Below the pieces are notes generated by a model. The model had not been told where the DNA came from, did no database searches, and was given only the letters and a program-made list of their open reading frames with translations. 64,000 nucleotides of DNA from Bedellia somnulentella (Eukaryota; Arthropoda; Insecta; Lepidoptera; Bedelliidae), in the NCBI GenBank assembly GCA_963576735.1, contig OY755173.1, positions 19,872,873 to 19,936,872 on the forward strand, given 5' to 3'. Below are positions 34,801 to 42,209 of the stretch, one piece after another; within the stretch, counting starts at the first letter, position 1, and each line of letters opens with the position of its first letter. A program made the position numbers and the translations under genes.

Positions 34801-37800
34801 TTGCATTTATTTTAATATATAAATATTTTTTTTTTCATTTTTTGTATTTTTATTTACACAACCCCCCTCCCATTTACCTTAAGTCATGAAATTATAAAAA
34901 AAGTACAGAATACGTATGATTAAGCACATATAGAGCCATTCGAGTCGAAAAATAATTTTGTCCATCTAGCTTGTTCTACGCGAATCACTGTGGTCGCCAC
35001 AAAAACAACTGTGCTAACTGATCTTTATCAATAATTTTGAAACGTTGCATTGCAATATTTTTACTGTCGGGAAAATGAACGCTATCAGAACGCCACAGTA
35101 ATCCGAATTCCCATTTTCCATTAACTTTTCGCGATGTCTTGTCTAAAATGTTAAGTGCTCTATGGTCGTCATGTGACAGCTTGTCTTCATTTTTTGTTTT
35201 GATCCCAATACTGTCTATATGAAAATATTCTTTAACAATTTCATGTAATTCTGCATCCGTTTTATGTGATTCTGAATGAACATGATAGGTAAACTCAGTT
35301 TCATTAAGTTGTGATGTGATTGATGAAACAAATCCGTGTATTACCCACCCTAATTCTGTAAGTGATGCAACTGGTTCATTCATTCGTCCCTGTCTTACTT
35401 CCCTGCTAACAATCAAATGCCAATAGTCCTGGCCAATGAGAAGTGTTGGTCGCCCATCATACGATTCAATGGGAATATCTTGTAAATGAGTATATTTGTA
35501 CAAAACATTCTTATCAATTCCTTGCGTGGGCAAAATCAGTTCATCAACGGTGCGGACTCTATTGAGGATGTGTTTACCACATGACGTACGTAATGTCAAA
35601 GAAACGAGATAACCCTTTTGCTTTTGCATGCCGCCTACCGCGCCCTGTAAGTTATAATCGACACAAGAACCCTCCGCGCCTATATGTTTTGCAACTCTAC
35701 TATCAATTAAAGATACCGTAGAACCCTCATCTAGCAATGCCAAAGTTTCATAAGATCCTAACGGGCCTTCTACGTTGACAGGTAGTACTTTCAAAAACAC
35801 CTTACCTTTATCATCCATGTTGGTCCACACATTCGCGGTAATCTCTGAAATATTCGACGGTGTGATGTCTTTATTACTTGTGTCTGGCTGCAACTTAATC
35901 ATCTGCGGCTTAGTTGATGCTTTAGCAGATCTCCAATTTGTCCAATCATCCCTATGTAACATTGTATGATGACCACGATTACACGTCTTACATCGATTTC
36001 GTGACTTACATTTTTCGCGTCGATGATCTGGGCTAAAACATTTAAAACATAATTTCGTATCACAAACCCATTGCCATTTGTCGTTTAATTCAAGAGCTAA
36101 AAATGCAGAACATTTTTCAAACAAATGGTTTCCATGACAATAGACACATTTGTTTACATTCAAACTGTCATTTTTAACCATGACATTGATAGCTGATGAC
36201 GTTTCACCAACCCTATTAACTGTCGTAAGAACTGGCTTTAAAGAGCTAGAAGATCTAAATAATCGCTGTGGAAGTTCTACTACACCCGCCTTACATAATC
36301 GTTCAGACTCGTGCATCAAAAATTCCGATAATGCAGATAATCGCGGTGGGTGGCTACTTGAGTTGCTATAATAATCTGTCCATCTATAAACCAAACTTTC
36401 AGTTAATTTATTTACGACTTCAGATACTAACTCAGGATTGTATAAATAATCAAAACATTGTGTAGCCTTGATTGCGGCTACACAGTTTGCTACTTTCGTC
36501 GCGAGTGTTATTAAATCTGACCTAGTACCTGTCAATTTTGCTACCTTTTTCATCTGAGATATAACCATGTGCAACACCAATTCTGGTCTTCCAAATCGCA
36601 TCTCCAGGGTTTTTATGATTTCTTCGGCTGATGTTACCGTAATCAGTCGTGCGGCAACTGCTTCCCATGCGTCACCCTTGAGACATCTTTGTAAACGAGC
36701 CAGATTCTCCTCGTAGAAATTATTAGCCCAACAAGCTCTCATTGATGCTCGTTTAGAAGAAGAACGGTCAATACGCGGCTCCAGAAAGAGTGGATCGACA
36801 TCATACGTGCAACAATGGATCAATGATGCTCCAGAGGCGAACGATTATACACCGCCGGAACCACCAGCACCTGCCGCACACCCCGCCGCAGCCCACTGGT
36901 TGCCGCCCGGACGAACCGACTTCGCGCTACCTAACCCGCGATTTGACCACATTCCACATAGTGACAAATTGCTAGGTCGCTTGTCAGCGCGAGATCTACC
37001 GATTTTTAGTGGAGACCCTCTGGATTGGTTACGATTCAAACAAGCATTCACCTCGATGACACGCATAGGCCAGTATTCGGACGAGGAGAATCTGGCTCGT
37101 TTACAAAGATGTCTCAAGGGTGACGCATGGGAAGCAGTTGCCGCACGACTGATTACGGTAACATCAGCCGAAGAAATCATAAAAACCCTGGACAGAGGAG
37201 AATCCGGCTCGAAGGACCACTTTGTTGAAAACTGAAGGTCTCTAATGCAAACTAAAATAAAAGCCTTCTTATCCGTTTCCAATCCAATCGTATATTATTC
37301 TTTTTCCTAATCACATTTTCTCTCGTATCACACTTCTTATTTCTATTTACAATCAATCAAAAAATATAAAAGTCAAACATATTTCATAAAGAACGATATC
37401 AACGAAAATAGGTAAAGGTAAAATAATAAGGTTTTTAACAGTCGTATTTAATTTCTTCGCTCTAGTATTTCGCTTGTTCTCGCTTTAGTTCTTCGCACTC
37501 GAATAACTCCGTAGCACGCGTTGCTCTTTATATATGCCAAATCTCAAATACGCGAATATTACAGAAAGTTCTAGTACCACAATAGGAAAAGTCGATATTC
37601 GAGAAACATCTAGTAATTCCTTTTTTTACTTATTAAAATACTAGTAACGCCATCTGTTCTCTAGTAGTGGCAAATCCTATCTCCTACTTGCGAACAGATG
37701 TCGTAACAATATTCTAAGTCGACACTACACGGCACACACACTTATAATATATATATATGTTCTCCACAGCCGACTAAACGGCATAGCGGCGGGCGTGTCG

Positions 37801-40487
37801 ACGGTGGTGAAAGACTGCGTCATAGACAAGCTGTGTCGCCGGCCTCCTACCGAAGAGAAACCTACCAAATTGTTCGATCCCAAGTATTTTCAACCTAGGT
37901 ACACCTCAGTTGCTGTAGGCTTTTGTTCGCTTTCACTGTTACGCATTTTATTTTAAAAGGCTTTCTTAGTTGAGAATACAAGAGCTTGTAATAAAAGATT
38001 GATGGCTATTTTTTACGCTAGAGAAAGTCTTTCTGGTTCAATGGGACTAATGGCGTGAGTATATATATTTATATGTTGTTTGCTACAGACTTGCCACAAA
38101 TAACGTTTAAGATATTTTGTTGTGTGAATTTTAGTTGTTTAGTGGTATAATAACAGTCAATGAACCAGATTACTACTTATCGGAAAGCGATATTAAAAAG
38201 AGATATCTATCGCCTTACCTAATCCAAATATAAAAAGAAAATACCAACCGCTTACGTTTTTATTAGTTTTTATCTGCTCAAAGCTTTTTGTAAATGCAAA
38301 CTGCTAAATGTCTTAGTTGTATTTTGTCTTTACATTTGTTACTGAAGATGGCTTTAGTTTTTATTCTATTTAGCTTGATTTTACTTAAAGTTCAATTAAT
38401 GCTGTGTAGTGTCGGCTTAGAATAGCACTACCCCATTTCTTCCGGTGGGTGTACGTAAGAGGCGACTAACGGTATTGGGGCTTTAAAGGGAGTTTTGGGC
38501 GATGCGGTTGGAGACTCATCACCAACAACCTTTACCATCTTTTCCCCACGAAACTTTCCAAAAGTGGCTGAGGAATTTCTAATTCCTTAGCTCTGGCTAC
38601 CCCTTTTAGGAATTTACAGCCGTGAGTATATGTATGTTCAATTATTTATTCTAGAACACTTCGTATGACTAACAATTATTTCTATAGTTTGAAGTAGTGA
38701 ACTCTTCGTTGATTTGCTAAGAAAATTCTGTCAACGTTTTCAGTAACGTCGACTTAGACAAAGGAAAAGAAAACTTTGATATTTTTTGCTTTGTTAAATT
38801 AAAAAAAAAGTCATTTATCGTTGTAAAAATATATTACGTAAGTGATTCCGAATATGACACCGAACCTAAGTTTTACTGTCAGCCATAGGACCAAATGGTA
38901 AAATCATTTTCCAACACTTCTATTTTATCTTAAATCTATGTCTTTCAGGAAAACTATAATAACAATACGGATAAATCTCTCCAGTACTAAAACAATTGCA
39001 TCCAATCGCATGTACATAATGTAATTGTTAACAGAGAGAGAAACCTCCGCGGGGTTCGCCTGATGTGGAACAAAGGAGAGCCGTTGTCTTTGAAGACTGC
39101 TTGGAACCCCTTCAGCCAAGATGTGCCCTTCCTCACCTTCGCTTCACATCCCTTATTTTGGCATAAAGGTACAAAATCACTCACAATTATATTTTAAATT
39201 ATGTCAGAGAAAAGAACGCCCCGAAGTATTAGGCGTCAGAGAGCGGTTATGTTTTTGTCAAATGTGAAATAAGTCGCAAATATTCTAAATATCGATTTGG
39301 TCATAAAAATACGCGTTATCATTTCATGCTATAGAGTACTGAGTAGTTAATATTTATATAAATAGGCATACTGTGTAGTGTTGGCTTAGAATAACACTAC
39401 CCCATTTCTACCCGTGGGTGATCGTAAGAGGCGACTAAGGGTATAGAGGCTTTTTAAGTGATTTTTGGGCGATGTGGTTGGAGACCCGTCACCAAAAACA
39501 TTTATTATTACCATCTTTTCCCCAATCAACTACCAAAAGTGGCTGAGGAATTTCTCATTCCAAAGCTCTGGCTACCCCGTTAAGGGATTTATAGCCGTGA
39601 GTATATGTATGTATGTATAAATAGGCGTACAAAAAATGAACTGCAAGCTCAAATATGGTCATGGACCAAATAATATATAAAGCGCAGTATTTCATACATC
39701 CATACATTAATATACTCAAGCCATTAGTTTCCATAGTGGTTGGCAGAGATTTATCGATTGCTACTCGATCGATCTTCATTTACACTCATTAATCTTTCCA
39801 ATGGTCTTTTATTATTCTCATCTCGGCTGCCTACCCTACAAGCAAATCCTAATCTAAATGATTGATATTTAGCTCATCTTCCTAATAACATAACCACACC
39901 CCCTAAAGCTGTGTAGTGTCGGCTTAGAATAACACTACCCCATTTCTGCTGGTGGGTGTACGTAAGAGGCGACTAACGGGATTGGGGCATTTACGGTTGG
40001 AGACCCATCACTAAAAACCTTTATTTTACCATCTTTTTCCCACTTCTTTCCAAAAGTGCCTAAGGAACTTCTAGTTCCTTAGCGCTGGCTACCCCTTCTA
40101 GGGGTACCCCTTTTAGCCGTGAGTATATGTATGTATGTATATGTATATACGGACATATTATACAATTACGACGCCCGCCTTATAAATAAATCCTCTATTA
40201 AATCTAAACGCATCCAAATTTCGCTAATCACCCTAATAACCTAACCACACCCCGATACGTAACCAATACTAATTCCTATAGACGACGCTCCTCTAGAAGA
40301 GCGAGCGACCTACGACATGGAGATATTCGCCCAGAAACTGCAGCAAGCGATAGAGGCGATGACGTCATCAGCGTGCTGCATCCACCACTCGCCCATAGAG
40401 ATAGACAGCTATGTGGGCGTGTCCTCCATGCTGCATAATAAGACCAACATGGGATTCTTTAAGGTCAGGGGGAAGTTTAGCTTTTGA
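19661..40487 (+). CDS. TPRG1L: TPRG1L (tumour protein p63-regulated 1-like, hSac2 domain) homologue, 6 exons, complete
   Basis: Exons 19661-19853, 22601-22814, 24945-25121, 37770-37898, 39035-39168 and 40282-40487 give 1053 nt, 350 aa plus stop, with matched phases at all five junctions. Residues 1-64 are a Ser/Asn/Glu-rich, probably disordered tail. The hSac2-type fold follows: WLLTEITLWDTEKERIVILT, KYDFIAMKHLDF, GVRLMWNKGEP, TAWNPFSQDVPFLTFASHP, and the end MLHNKTNMGFFKVRG. These match vertebrate TPRG1L in order (WLLTE...NEKERI, WNPW...PYATFTEHP, a C-terminal NRNKLGYSLARG-like end). The vertebrate protein, also called Mover, is a presynaptic vesicle-associated regulator of transmitter release; the insect role is inferred. 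Intron 3 is 12.6 kb because of nested transposons. A hAT-type element ends 153 bp before the start codon. Confidence 0.93.
19854..22600. other. TPRG1L intron 1: old SINE remnants
   Basis: Degenerate SINE-A-like pieces at about 20060-20250 and an old, rearranged SINE-C at about 20640-21085 (the 3' end ttaggggatgtacggtgtga is recognisable). The rest is AT-rich and unassigned. Confidence 0.6.
22601..22814 (+). CDS. TPRG1L: TPRG1L exon 2
   Basis: Acceptor attacag, donor gtaaga. Encodes VRPAGAQNEPETEGEAAS, then FFTFRKGVVEGAIQECI, ending SWLLTE across the junction. Confidence 0.92.
22850..22915 (+). repeat. tRNA-like SINE remnant
   Basis: Clear B-box-like ctggttcgaatcctg with a loose A-box upstream; not a complete tRNA gene. 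In TPRG1L intron 2. Confidence 0.45.
22958..23208 (-). repeat. SINE-A copy in TPRG1L intron 2
   Basis: Full-length reverse copy; the mariner begins 25 bp after it. Confidence 0.92.
23234..24547 (-). mobile_element. mariner transposon, 1.31 kb
   Basis: Inverted ends cgagggcgggtcaataagtc and its complement, TA on both sides (23232-23233 and 24548-24549). Carries one transposase gene on the minus strand with at least two frameshifts. In TPRG1L intron 2, antisense. Confidence 0.95.
23454..24367 (-). pseudogene. mariner transposase, frameshifted
   Basis: Begins MEKSEFRVLIKHYF at 24367. It is broken in an A-run after FLRKK and resumes as TETKAKLDKYYGESAPSIS. The helix-turn-helix region (VREIVEAVGISHGSVVSIL) and the first catalytic Asp (FLTVDETWIHH) are intact, as is VFWDARGIIHIDYL for the second. 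A further shift falls just before the third catalytic segment (normally HQDNA), which is scrambled in frame. The 5' boundary of the C-terminus is approximate. Inactive. Confidence 0.88.
24755..24890 (+). repeat. SINE-A copy, truncated
   Basis: From atggggctttttaagtgg to gtatatatgtatg. It ends about 55 bp before TPRG1L exon 3. Confidence 0.8.
24945..25121 (+). CDS. TPRG1L: TPRG1L exon 3
   Basis: Acceptor ttttccag, donor gtaagt. Encodes ITLWDTEKERIVILTSRLV, then KYDFIAMKHLDFKKTYLDD and ELVYPPKSLVP. Followed by the transposon-expanded intron 3. Confidence 0.93.
25289..26095. mobile_element. Palindromic MITE remnant interrupted by a LINE fragment
   Basis: The segments 25289-25311 and about 25936-26095 match the MITE at 29180-29293 (gtattttctaagattttcac; ttgcacatta; taacacgc-attaaa). 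The right part is itself an inverted repeat. The LINE fragment lies between. Confidence 0.55.
25320..25940 (+). pseudogene. LINE reverse transcriptase C-terminal fragment
   Basis: Open for about 205 codons from PLEKVRSYKYLGCIV through VLLYGVEAWTLTQ, RLEAFEMWIYRRMLKISW, LQYMGHIMRN and QGRRRPGRRKTHWLQN to EEEDF. This is the thumb and tail of an endonuclease-reverse transcriptase LINE; the catalytic part is missing. In TPRG1L intron 3. Confidence 0.88.
26339..26567 (-). repeat. SINE-A copy split by the Gypsy element (left part)
   Basis: Reverse copy up to aaatgggctactgatat; it continues at 37709-37733 (atattctaagtcgacac) after the nest. The last four bases, atat, are the Gypsy target duplication. 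Confidence 0.92.
26568..27055 (-). repeat. Gypsy LTR, intact copy
   Basis: 488 bp, TG...CA ends within a 7-bp inverted repeat (tgttacg/cgtaaca). The 3' LTR of the minus-strand element. Confidence 0.95.
27072..29171 (-). pseudogene. Gypsy reverse transcriptase, RNase H remnant and integrase, with two in-frame deletions
   Basis: Open 699 codons. RT has FCVDYRQLN, FSTLDCKSGYWQV and the catalytic YLDDV. After WPTPKTLQHF the sequence jumps to YKYLIGRPFKLRTDHAALKW, so the RT connection and most of RNase H (over 100 residues in relatives) are missing; the join is near 28325. A second jump at KKEKHDQPARLYNVGAPWERI (about 27965) removes the integrase zinc-binding region. The integrase core keeps its Asp (VDVAGPFP), Asp (HSDQGRNF) and Glu (GMVERFN), and the chromo-like end is present. 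The open frame survives both deletions, but an autonomous life cycle is not possible. Confidence 0.92.
29180..29293. mobile_element. Short MITE (114 bp) inside Gypsy pol
   Basis: Exact 10-bp duplication aagtcagtta at 29170-29179 and 29294-29303. It interrupts the frame between protease and RT. Related to the remnant at 25936-26095. Confidence 0.75.
29254..30100 (-). pseudogene. Gypsy aspartic protease region, frameshifted
   Basis: Minus strand. Catalytic LDTGASRTVI at about 29930, then DECILGLE. One extra base near 29700 shifts the frame, which resumes as NCRIDITRGIFKC and runs to the MITE insertion. Confidence 0.85.
30052..31293 (-). CDS. Gypsy gag polyprotein
   Basis: Start taken at the ATG at 31293 (MPVMPKEDGREG); an upstream in-frame TTG is unlikely to be used. 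A coiled-coil region with EQMKEQVTTIEKDIDD, a capsid-like segment (VPPYDGTTSWSAYRHQF, QALSVIEALP) and a CCHC zinc knuckle (CYGCGKRGHLRLSC) near the end. The frame overlaps the protease frame, as in many Gypsy elements. Confidence 0.9.
   Translation of the reverse strand: MPVMPKEDGREGVKTRAQKAAEGEQLSEMRSSVTNPRSDIPEETSAVTNAPSTSTAPAAATNTDLAMIVEMFQSMREAQQSIQDVVKNIHSEVQGVVKQEVRELREEQQTKFSQVLTAVNEVSGRVVTVEKDVEQMKEQVTTIEKDIDDMKTDFRGMEKRVLQLESRPVKVVSGENVVAVHGPRVKVPPYDGTTSWSAYRHQFQTVAAANGWTDEQCLTALTVALRGQALSVIEALPTPSGGFKDLLDALESRYGERHLEHVFRAQLRDRVQRSGEGLQQWALEIEKLVRKAYPSVDPKTVEMNLVQAFVDGIRDIEVRTAVRLQHHTSLKDALANALEVEACRQDTRQTHRLREIAEANEDVKVIKAPVGRSTGPICYGCGKRGHLRLSCPLRKEEKRQAEAPAANVQGNEH
31319..31543 (-). 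repeat. Gypsy second LTR, first half
   Basis: Identical to bases 1-225 of the other LTR; interrupted by BEL/Pao. The adjoining priming region reads attggtgacagaagtgg on the minus strand; I cannot assign the tRNA. Confidence 0.93.
31544..31761 (-). repeat. BEL/Pao LTR (3' of element)
   Basis: TGTTGAAAAC to TTTTTAACA. Differs from the other LTR at only two sites near the start (ggcctctac versus ggtctctaa). Confidence 0.94.
32049..33032 (-). pseudogene. BEL/Pao integrase and C-terminal DUF5641-like region
   Basis: Starts TKIHASGGFEIRGFVS (end of the RT connection), then jumps to LPESVVNALRQKYWILH and the integrase CQFCLIRRAQ, FGRLAHHHRPFTHCGLDYFG, TMYSDNGTNFRGAN and GAWERLVRSVKR segments. Most of the RT thumb, RNase H and upstream region are missing (several hundred residues in relatives). 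Ends VNRAHITVGALVIVVDPST. Confidence 0.88.
33029..33247 (-). pseudogene. BEL/Pao RT palm fragment
   Basis: PNKNSAVRTYKMTSMIFGA, then the catalytic HYVDDYADSVDTVEE on the minus strand; the upstream part lies across the DNA transposon at 34993. Confidence 0.88.
33248..34992 (+). mobile_element. DNA transposon relic, 1.75 kb, unassigned superfamily
   Basis: Terminal inverted repeats of about 37 bp beginning CACAGTGATTCGCG (one mismatch). Removing the element restores the BEL/Pao frame exactly (LFLWRP/NKNSAV). The duplication is 4-6 bp (CGAC to GCGACC), depending on where the ends are placed. Carries part of a transposase on the + strand, with the catalytic centre deleted. Confidence 0.9.
33786..34682 (+). 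pseudogene. Transposase remnant of the unassigned DNA transposon
   Basis: Open pieces read EQVLSVSKIEFFEEWIKH, then SIAASSMKIAQKWN up to a stop at 34021, SVNPPVATTSTEGAQRPGRP, EWSAKELAIAAEVASRSEG and YMDAKCTSHTYKAKRKWEM, to a stop at 34526. They resume as DKTAERLVKTQEEDIIGVL. A tail with SRPYVNIPRNENDYIES and an acidic DDDSDRE ends at 34691. Only N- and C-terminal parts remain. I recall similar uncharacterised proteins in other invertebrate genomes but cannot name the family. Confidence 0.7.
34993..36723 (-). pseudogene. BEL/Pao gag-protease with partial RT
   Basis: Minus-strand frame with the gag DUF1759-type segment (ENLARLQRCLKGDAWEAVAA), Cys/His zinc motifs (CVYCHGNHLFEKC, CFKCFSPDHRREKC, CKTCNRGHH) and the protease DUF1758 segment with LLDEGSTVSLIDS. 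An RT start follows. Then MQRFK joins directly to IIDKDQLAQLFLWR, so the RT fingers (over 100 residues) are deleted. Confidence 0.88.
36730..37191 (+). pseudogene. Inverted N-terminal gag segment of BEL/Pao
   Basis: Opposite strand to the rest of the element. Reads LAQQALIDARLEEERSI, YVQQWINDAPEAND and SARDLPIFSGDPLDWLRF, then repeats ENLARLQRCLKGD... through EEIIKTL. The last 110 bp (37082-37191) are an exact-looking reverse complement of 36604-36714. Confidence 0.9.
37223..37440 (-). repeat. BEL/Pao LTR (5' of element)
   Basis: 218 bp, partner of 31544-31761. Confidence 0.94.
37446..37708 (-). repeat. Gypsy second LTR, second half
   Basis: Continues exactly where 31543 stopped; one mismatch to the intact LTR (acaata versus acaaaa). 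Confidence 0.93.
37709..37733 (-). repeat. SINE-A right part after the nest
   Basis: atattctaagtcgacactac then acggc, completing the copy begun at 26339. Confidence 0.9.
37770..37898 (+). CDS. TPRG1L: TPRG1L exon 4
   Basis: Acceptor ctccacag, donor gtacac. Encodes RLNGIAAGVSTVVKDCV, then a polar linker ending DPKYFQPR. It starts only 36 bp after the end of the SINE-A copy that hosts the transposon nest. Confidence 0.9.
   Translation, partial: PTKRHSGGRVDGGERLRHRQAVSPASYRRETYQIVRSQVFST
38401..38637 (+). repeat. SINE-A copy in TPRG1L intron 4
   Basis: Flanked by ttcaatta(a/t)t. Confidence 0.93.
39035..39168 (+). CDS. TPRG1L: TPRG1L exon 5
   Basis: Found by phase and homology, because no long open frame marks it on this strand. 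Acceptor gttaacag, donor gtacaa. Encodes ERNLRGVRLMWNKGEP and then TAWNPFSQDVPFLTFASHP, the insect equivalent of the vertebrate WNPW...TFTEHP block. Phase 2 in and phase 1 out fit exons 4 and 6 exactly. Confidence 0.93.
39371..39617 (+). repeat. SINE-A copy in TPRG1L intron 5
   Basis: Flanked by ataaataggc(a/g)ta. Confidence 0.93.
39706..39810 (-). mobile_element. LINE-B 3' end, degenerate
   Basis: Starts acattaatatactcaagcc, then attagtttccatagtggttgg, the reverse of the LINE-B end. Confidence 0.6.
39908..40143 (+). repeat. SINE-A copy
   Basis: gctgtgtagtgtcggc to the tatgtatgtatatg tail; ends 138 bp before TPRG1L exon 6. Confidence 0.92.
40282..40487 (+). CDS. TPRG1L: TPRG1L exon 6 and stop
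   Basis: Acceptor tcctatag. Encodes DDAPLEERATYDMEIFAQKL, then SACCIHHSPIEIDSYVGV and the conserved end MLHNKTNMGFFKVRGKFSF; TGA at 40485-40487. Confidence 0.93.
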
Positions 40488-40597
40488 ATTGCTACTTGGA
40501 ATTCTATTGGTGATGTCATACTGCTGTTTAAGAATGTCTATATACATTTTAACACTAATTAGTGTTGAGTCATTATATTACTAATCATTAAGGAAAG

Positions 40598-40806
40598 AAA
40601 AATTTCGAAACCAGCAGGACTTGAACCTGCGACTCGGTCTACGCCCCGGTCGCTCAAAAGTAAAAAAAAGTCAAAAAGTTTATTTTTCAAAATTAAGTTA
40701 AATACTAAAATTTTTTGAACGTCAATTTTTTTTAATATATCGTTAATCCGTTGCTTCGGAAGGTGTTCGTAAAGAGAAGAAGCAACAAAGAAACTCTTTA
40801 CATTCA
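40598..40806 (-). repeat. D repeat copy 1 with tRNA-like head
   Basis: The minus strand has a B-box-like gcaggttcaagtcctgc. The rest (gtcaaaaagtttatttttc to gaagcaacaaagaaactc) recurs at 41621-41768 and, degenerate, at about 59185-59265. Confidence 0.65.
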
Positions 40807-41620
40807 CATTTTTTCAAAATATGGTTTGTACAATTTCAGTTTATAATGTATGTGTATATGTTTTTACTTTATAAACGATTTTCTATGCGACCAAACCAAA
40901 CGCTAGTCTGACATAATTAGATTAAATTGTCCATCACAAAAAACCAATCAAATAACGTGAGAAGAAAAATCCTCGCCAGCCAACTGAGCCTTGGTGCCAA
41001 GTAACCACTGTTGCGAACTTTGTCTTTCCTTGCTTCTTAACACCTTACCGATTTCAGCGTCCTCTACCTAAAAATTTTTCTTTCCTTGTTTGATAAGTAA
41101 ATGTTTTAACACTAAATCATTTACATAAAGTATTAGGAATTGTTACATTCAACTATATGTATGTAAGTTACCCTAACATGAAAAAAATATTATTACATTA
41201 CAAAAAAAAAAATAACAGCAGTGTGACAGAACCTTTTGGAATCAACATGCTCTACTTAATTTGAAAATAATTCATAATTTTTCAATTAAATTCTGAGAAT
41301 TTCTAGATGTTTCATAGATTTTGGTATATATATGAACTTTATTGTTTAAGACTTATGGTTTAAATTTGTGTATTCAATAGAAATGGCCTAGGTTTAGAAC
41401 ATTACACTGATAAATAAGTATCAGGTTGTTAGTGGTTTTTTTTATGTGATTTAAAGTGAGATTAGAAATATGATATTTATCAAATAGTCTAGCGTTTTAT
41501 ATGTTTTAAATTTCTGGTTACTTACATTTACACTGTGTCTAGTGGCTTTAATGAATTATATTGTGCACAATATGGTTTCATAATTGTATTTAAAATTTAA
41601 ACCTCAACATTTATACTTAA

Positions 41621-41768
41621 AAGATCAAAAGTCAAAAAGTTTATTTTTCAAAATTAAGTTTAAAACTATAATTTTTTTTAACGTATTTTTTTTAAATTTA
41701 CTTATTAATCCGTTGCTTTGGAAGGTGTTCGTTAAGAGAAGAAGCAACAAAGAAACTCTGTATTTTTT
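41621..41768 (-). repeat. D repeat copy 2
   Basis: Direct repeat of 40665-40806, roughly 80-90 percent alike by eye. Confidence 0.75.
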
Positions 41769-42071
41769 TCGTTTTTGTTGTACGCAACGTTCATAAAGCA
41801 AACGTTCAATTCAGTGTTAAATGCTTGGTAAAACCATTAGGAAAATAATCGGAAAGGCAATTGAGATTTCAATTAAAATTTACGTTGTACAAAGCATTCC
41901 TTACTCGTTATTATTTTCACATTATGTCCTAGTTATGTAATAATAAAAAGACTAGAATAGTTTTCTTTGCTCTGTTATCGTGTTTATAAATAATTAAAAG
42001 TGTTTACAAGTTATGGCAAGCAAGTTAACTAAATGCATAAAAGAGCTAAATTAAATGATTAGGCAAACTAA

Positions 42072-42209
42072 CGCCCGATTTCTGAATTGAGTTTTCAAGC
42101 TGAAAACGACTTAAGTATCGTTTTGTCTCATTCAGTTGTTAAGATTTCGATGCGACAGAACGATACTTAAGTTGTTCTCAGCTGGAATACTCAATTCAGA
42201 AATCGGGCT
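42072..42209. mobile_element. PIF/Harbinger-type MITE, copy 2 (138 bp)
   Basis: Same length and nearly the same sequence as 331-468; TAA on both sides. Confidence 0.82.

Larger units (their letters stand above)
31544..37440 (-). mobile_element. BEL/Pao LTR retrotransposon inserted in the Gypsy LTR, internally deleted and rearranged
   Basis: LTRs 31544-31761 and 37223-37440 (218 bp each, two mismatches), 5-bp duplication gtcgt at 31539-31543 and 37441-37445. Beside the right LTR is a primer-site-like tggtccttcgagccgg (minus). Beside the left LTR is a purine tract, cgggagga. Minus-strand gag/protease, an RT remnant and integrase are present, with large deletions. Hosts a DNA transposon at 33248-34992. 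Confidence 0.95.
26568..37708 (-). mobile_element. Ty3/Gypsy LTR retrotransposon, internally deleted, carrying a nested BEL/Pao
   Basis: LTRs of 488 bp begin TGTTACG and end CGTAACA; 4-bp duplication atat (26564-26567 and 37709-37712). The second LTR is split by BEL/Pao at 31543. Its halves, 31319-31543 and 37446-37708, add to exactly 488 bp with one mismatch to the first LTR. Internal genes (gag, protease, RT, RNase H, integrase) run on the minus strand from about 31.3 to 27.1 kb. In TPRG1L intron 3, antisense. Confidence 0.96.

Noticed and set aside
33248..34992. Calling the element a Transib because of its CACAGTG ends
   Set aside because: The duplication length is ambiguous and the remaining protein does not resemble the Transib transposase I know.
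38925..39184. Minus-strand frames MAEGVPSSLQ and MSDFVPLCQN
   Set aside because: The opposite strand holds TPRG1L exon 5, which fits phase and family sequence.
40598..40665. tRNA gene on the minus strand
   Set aside because: Good T-arm-like sequence only; attached to the dispersed D repeat.
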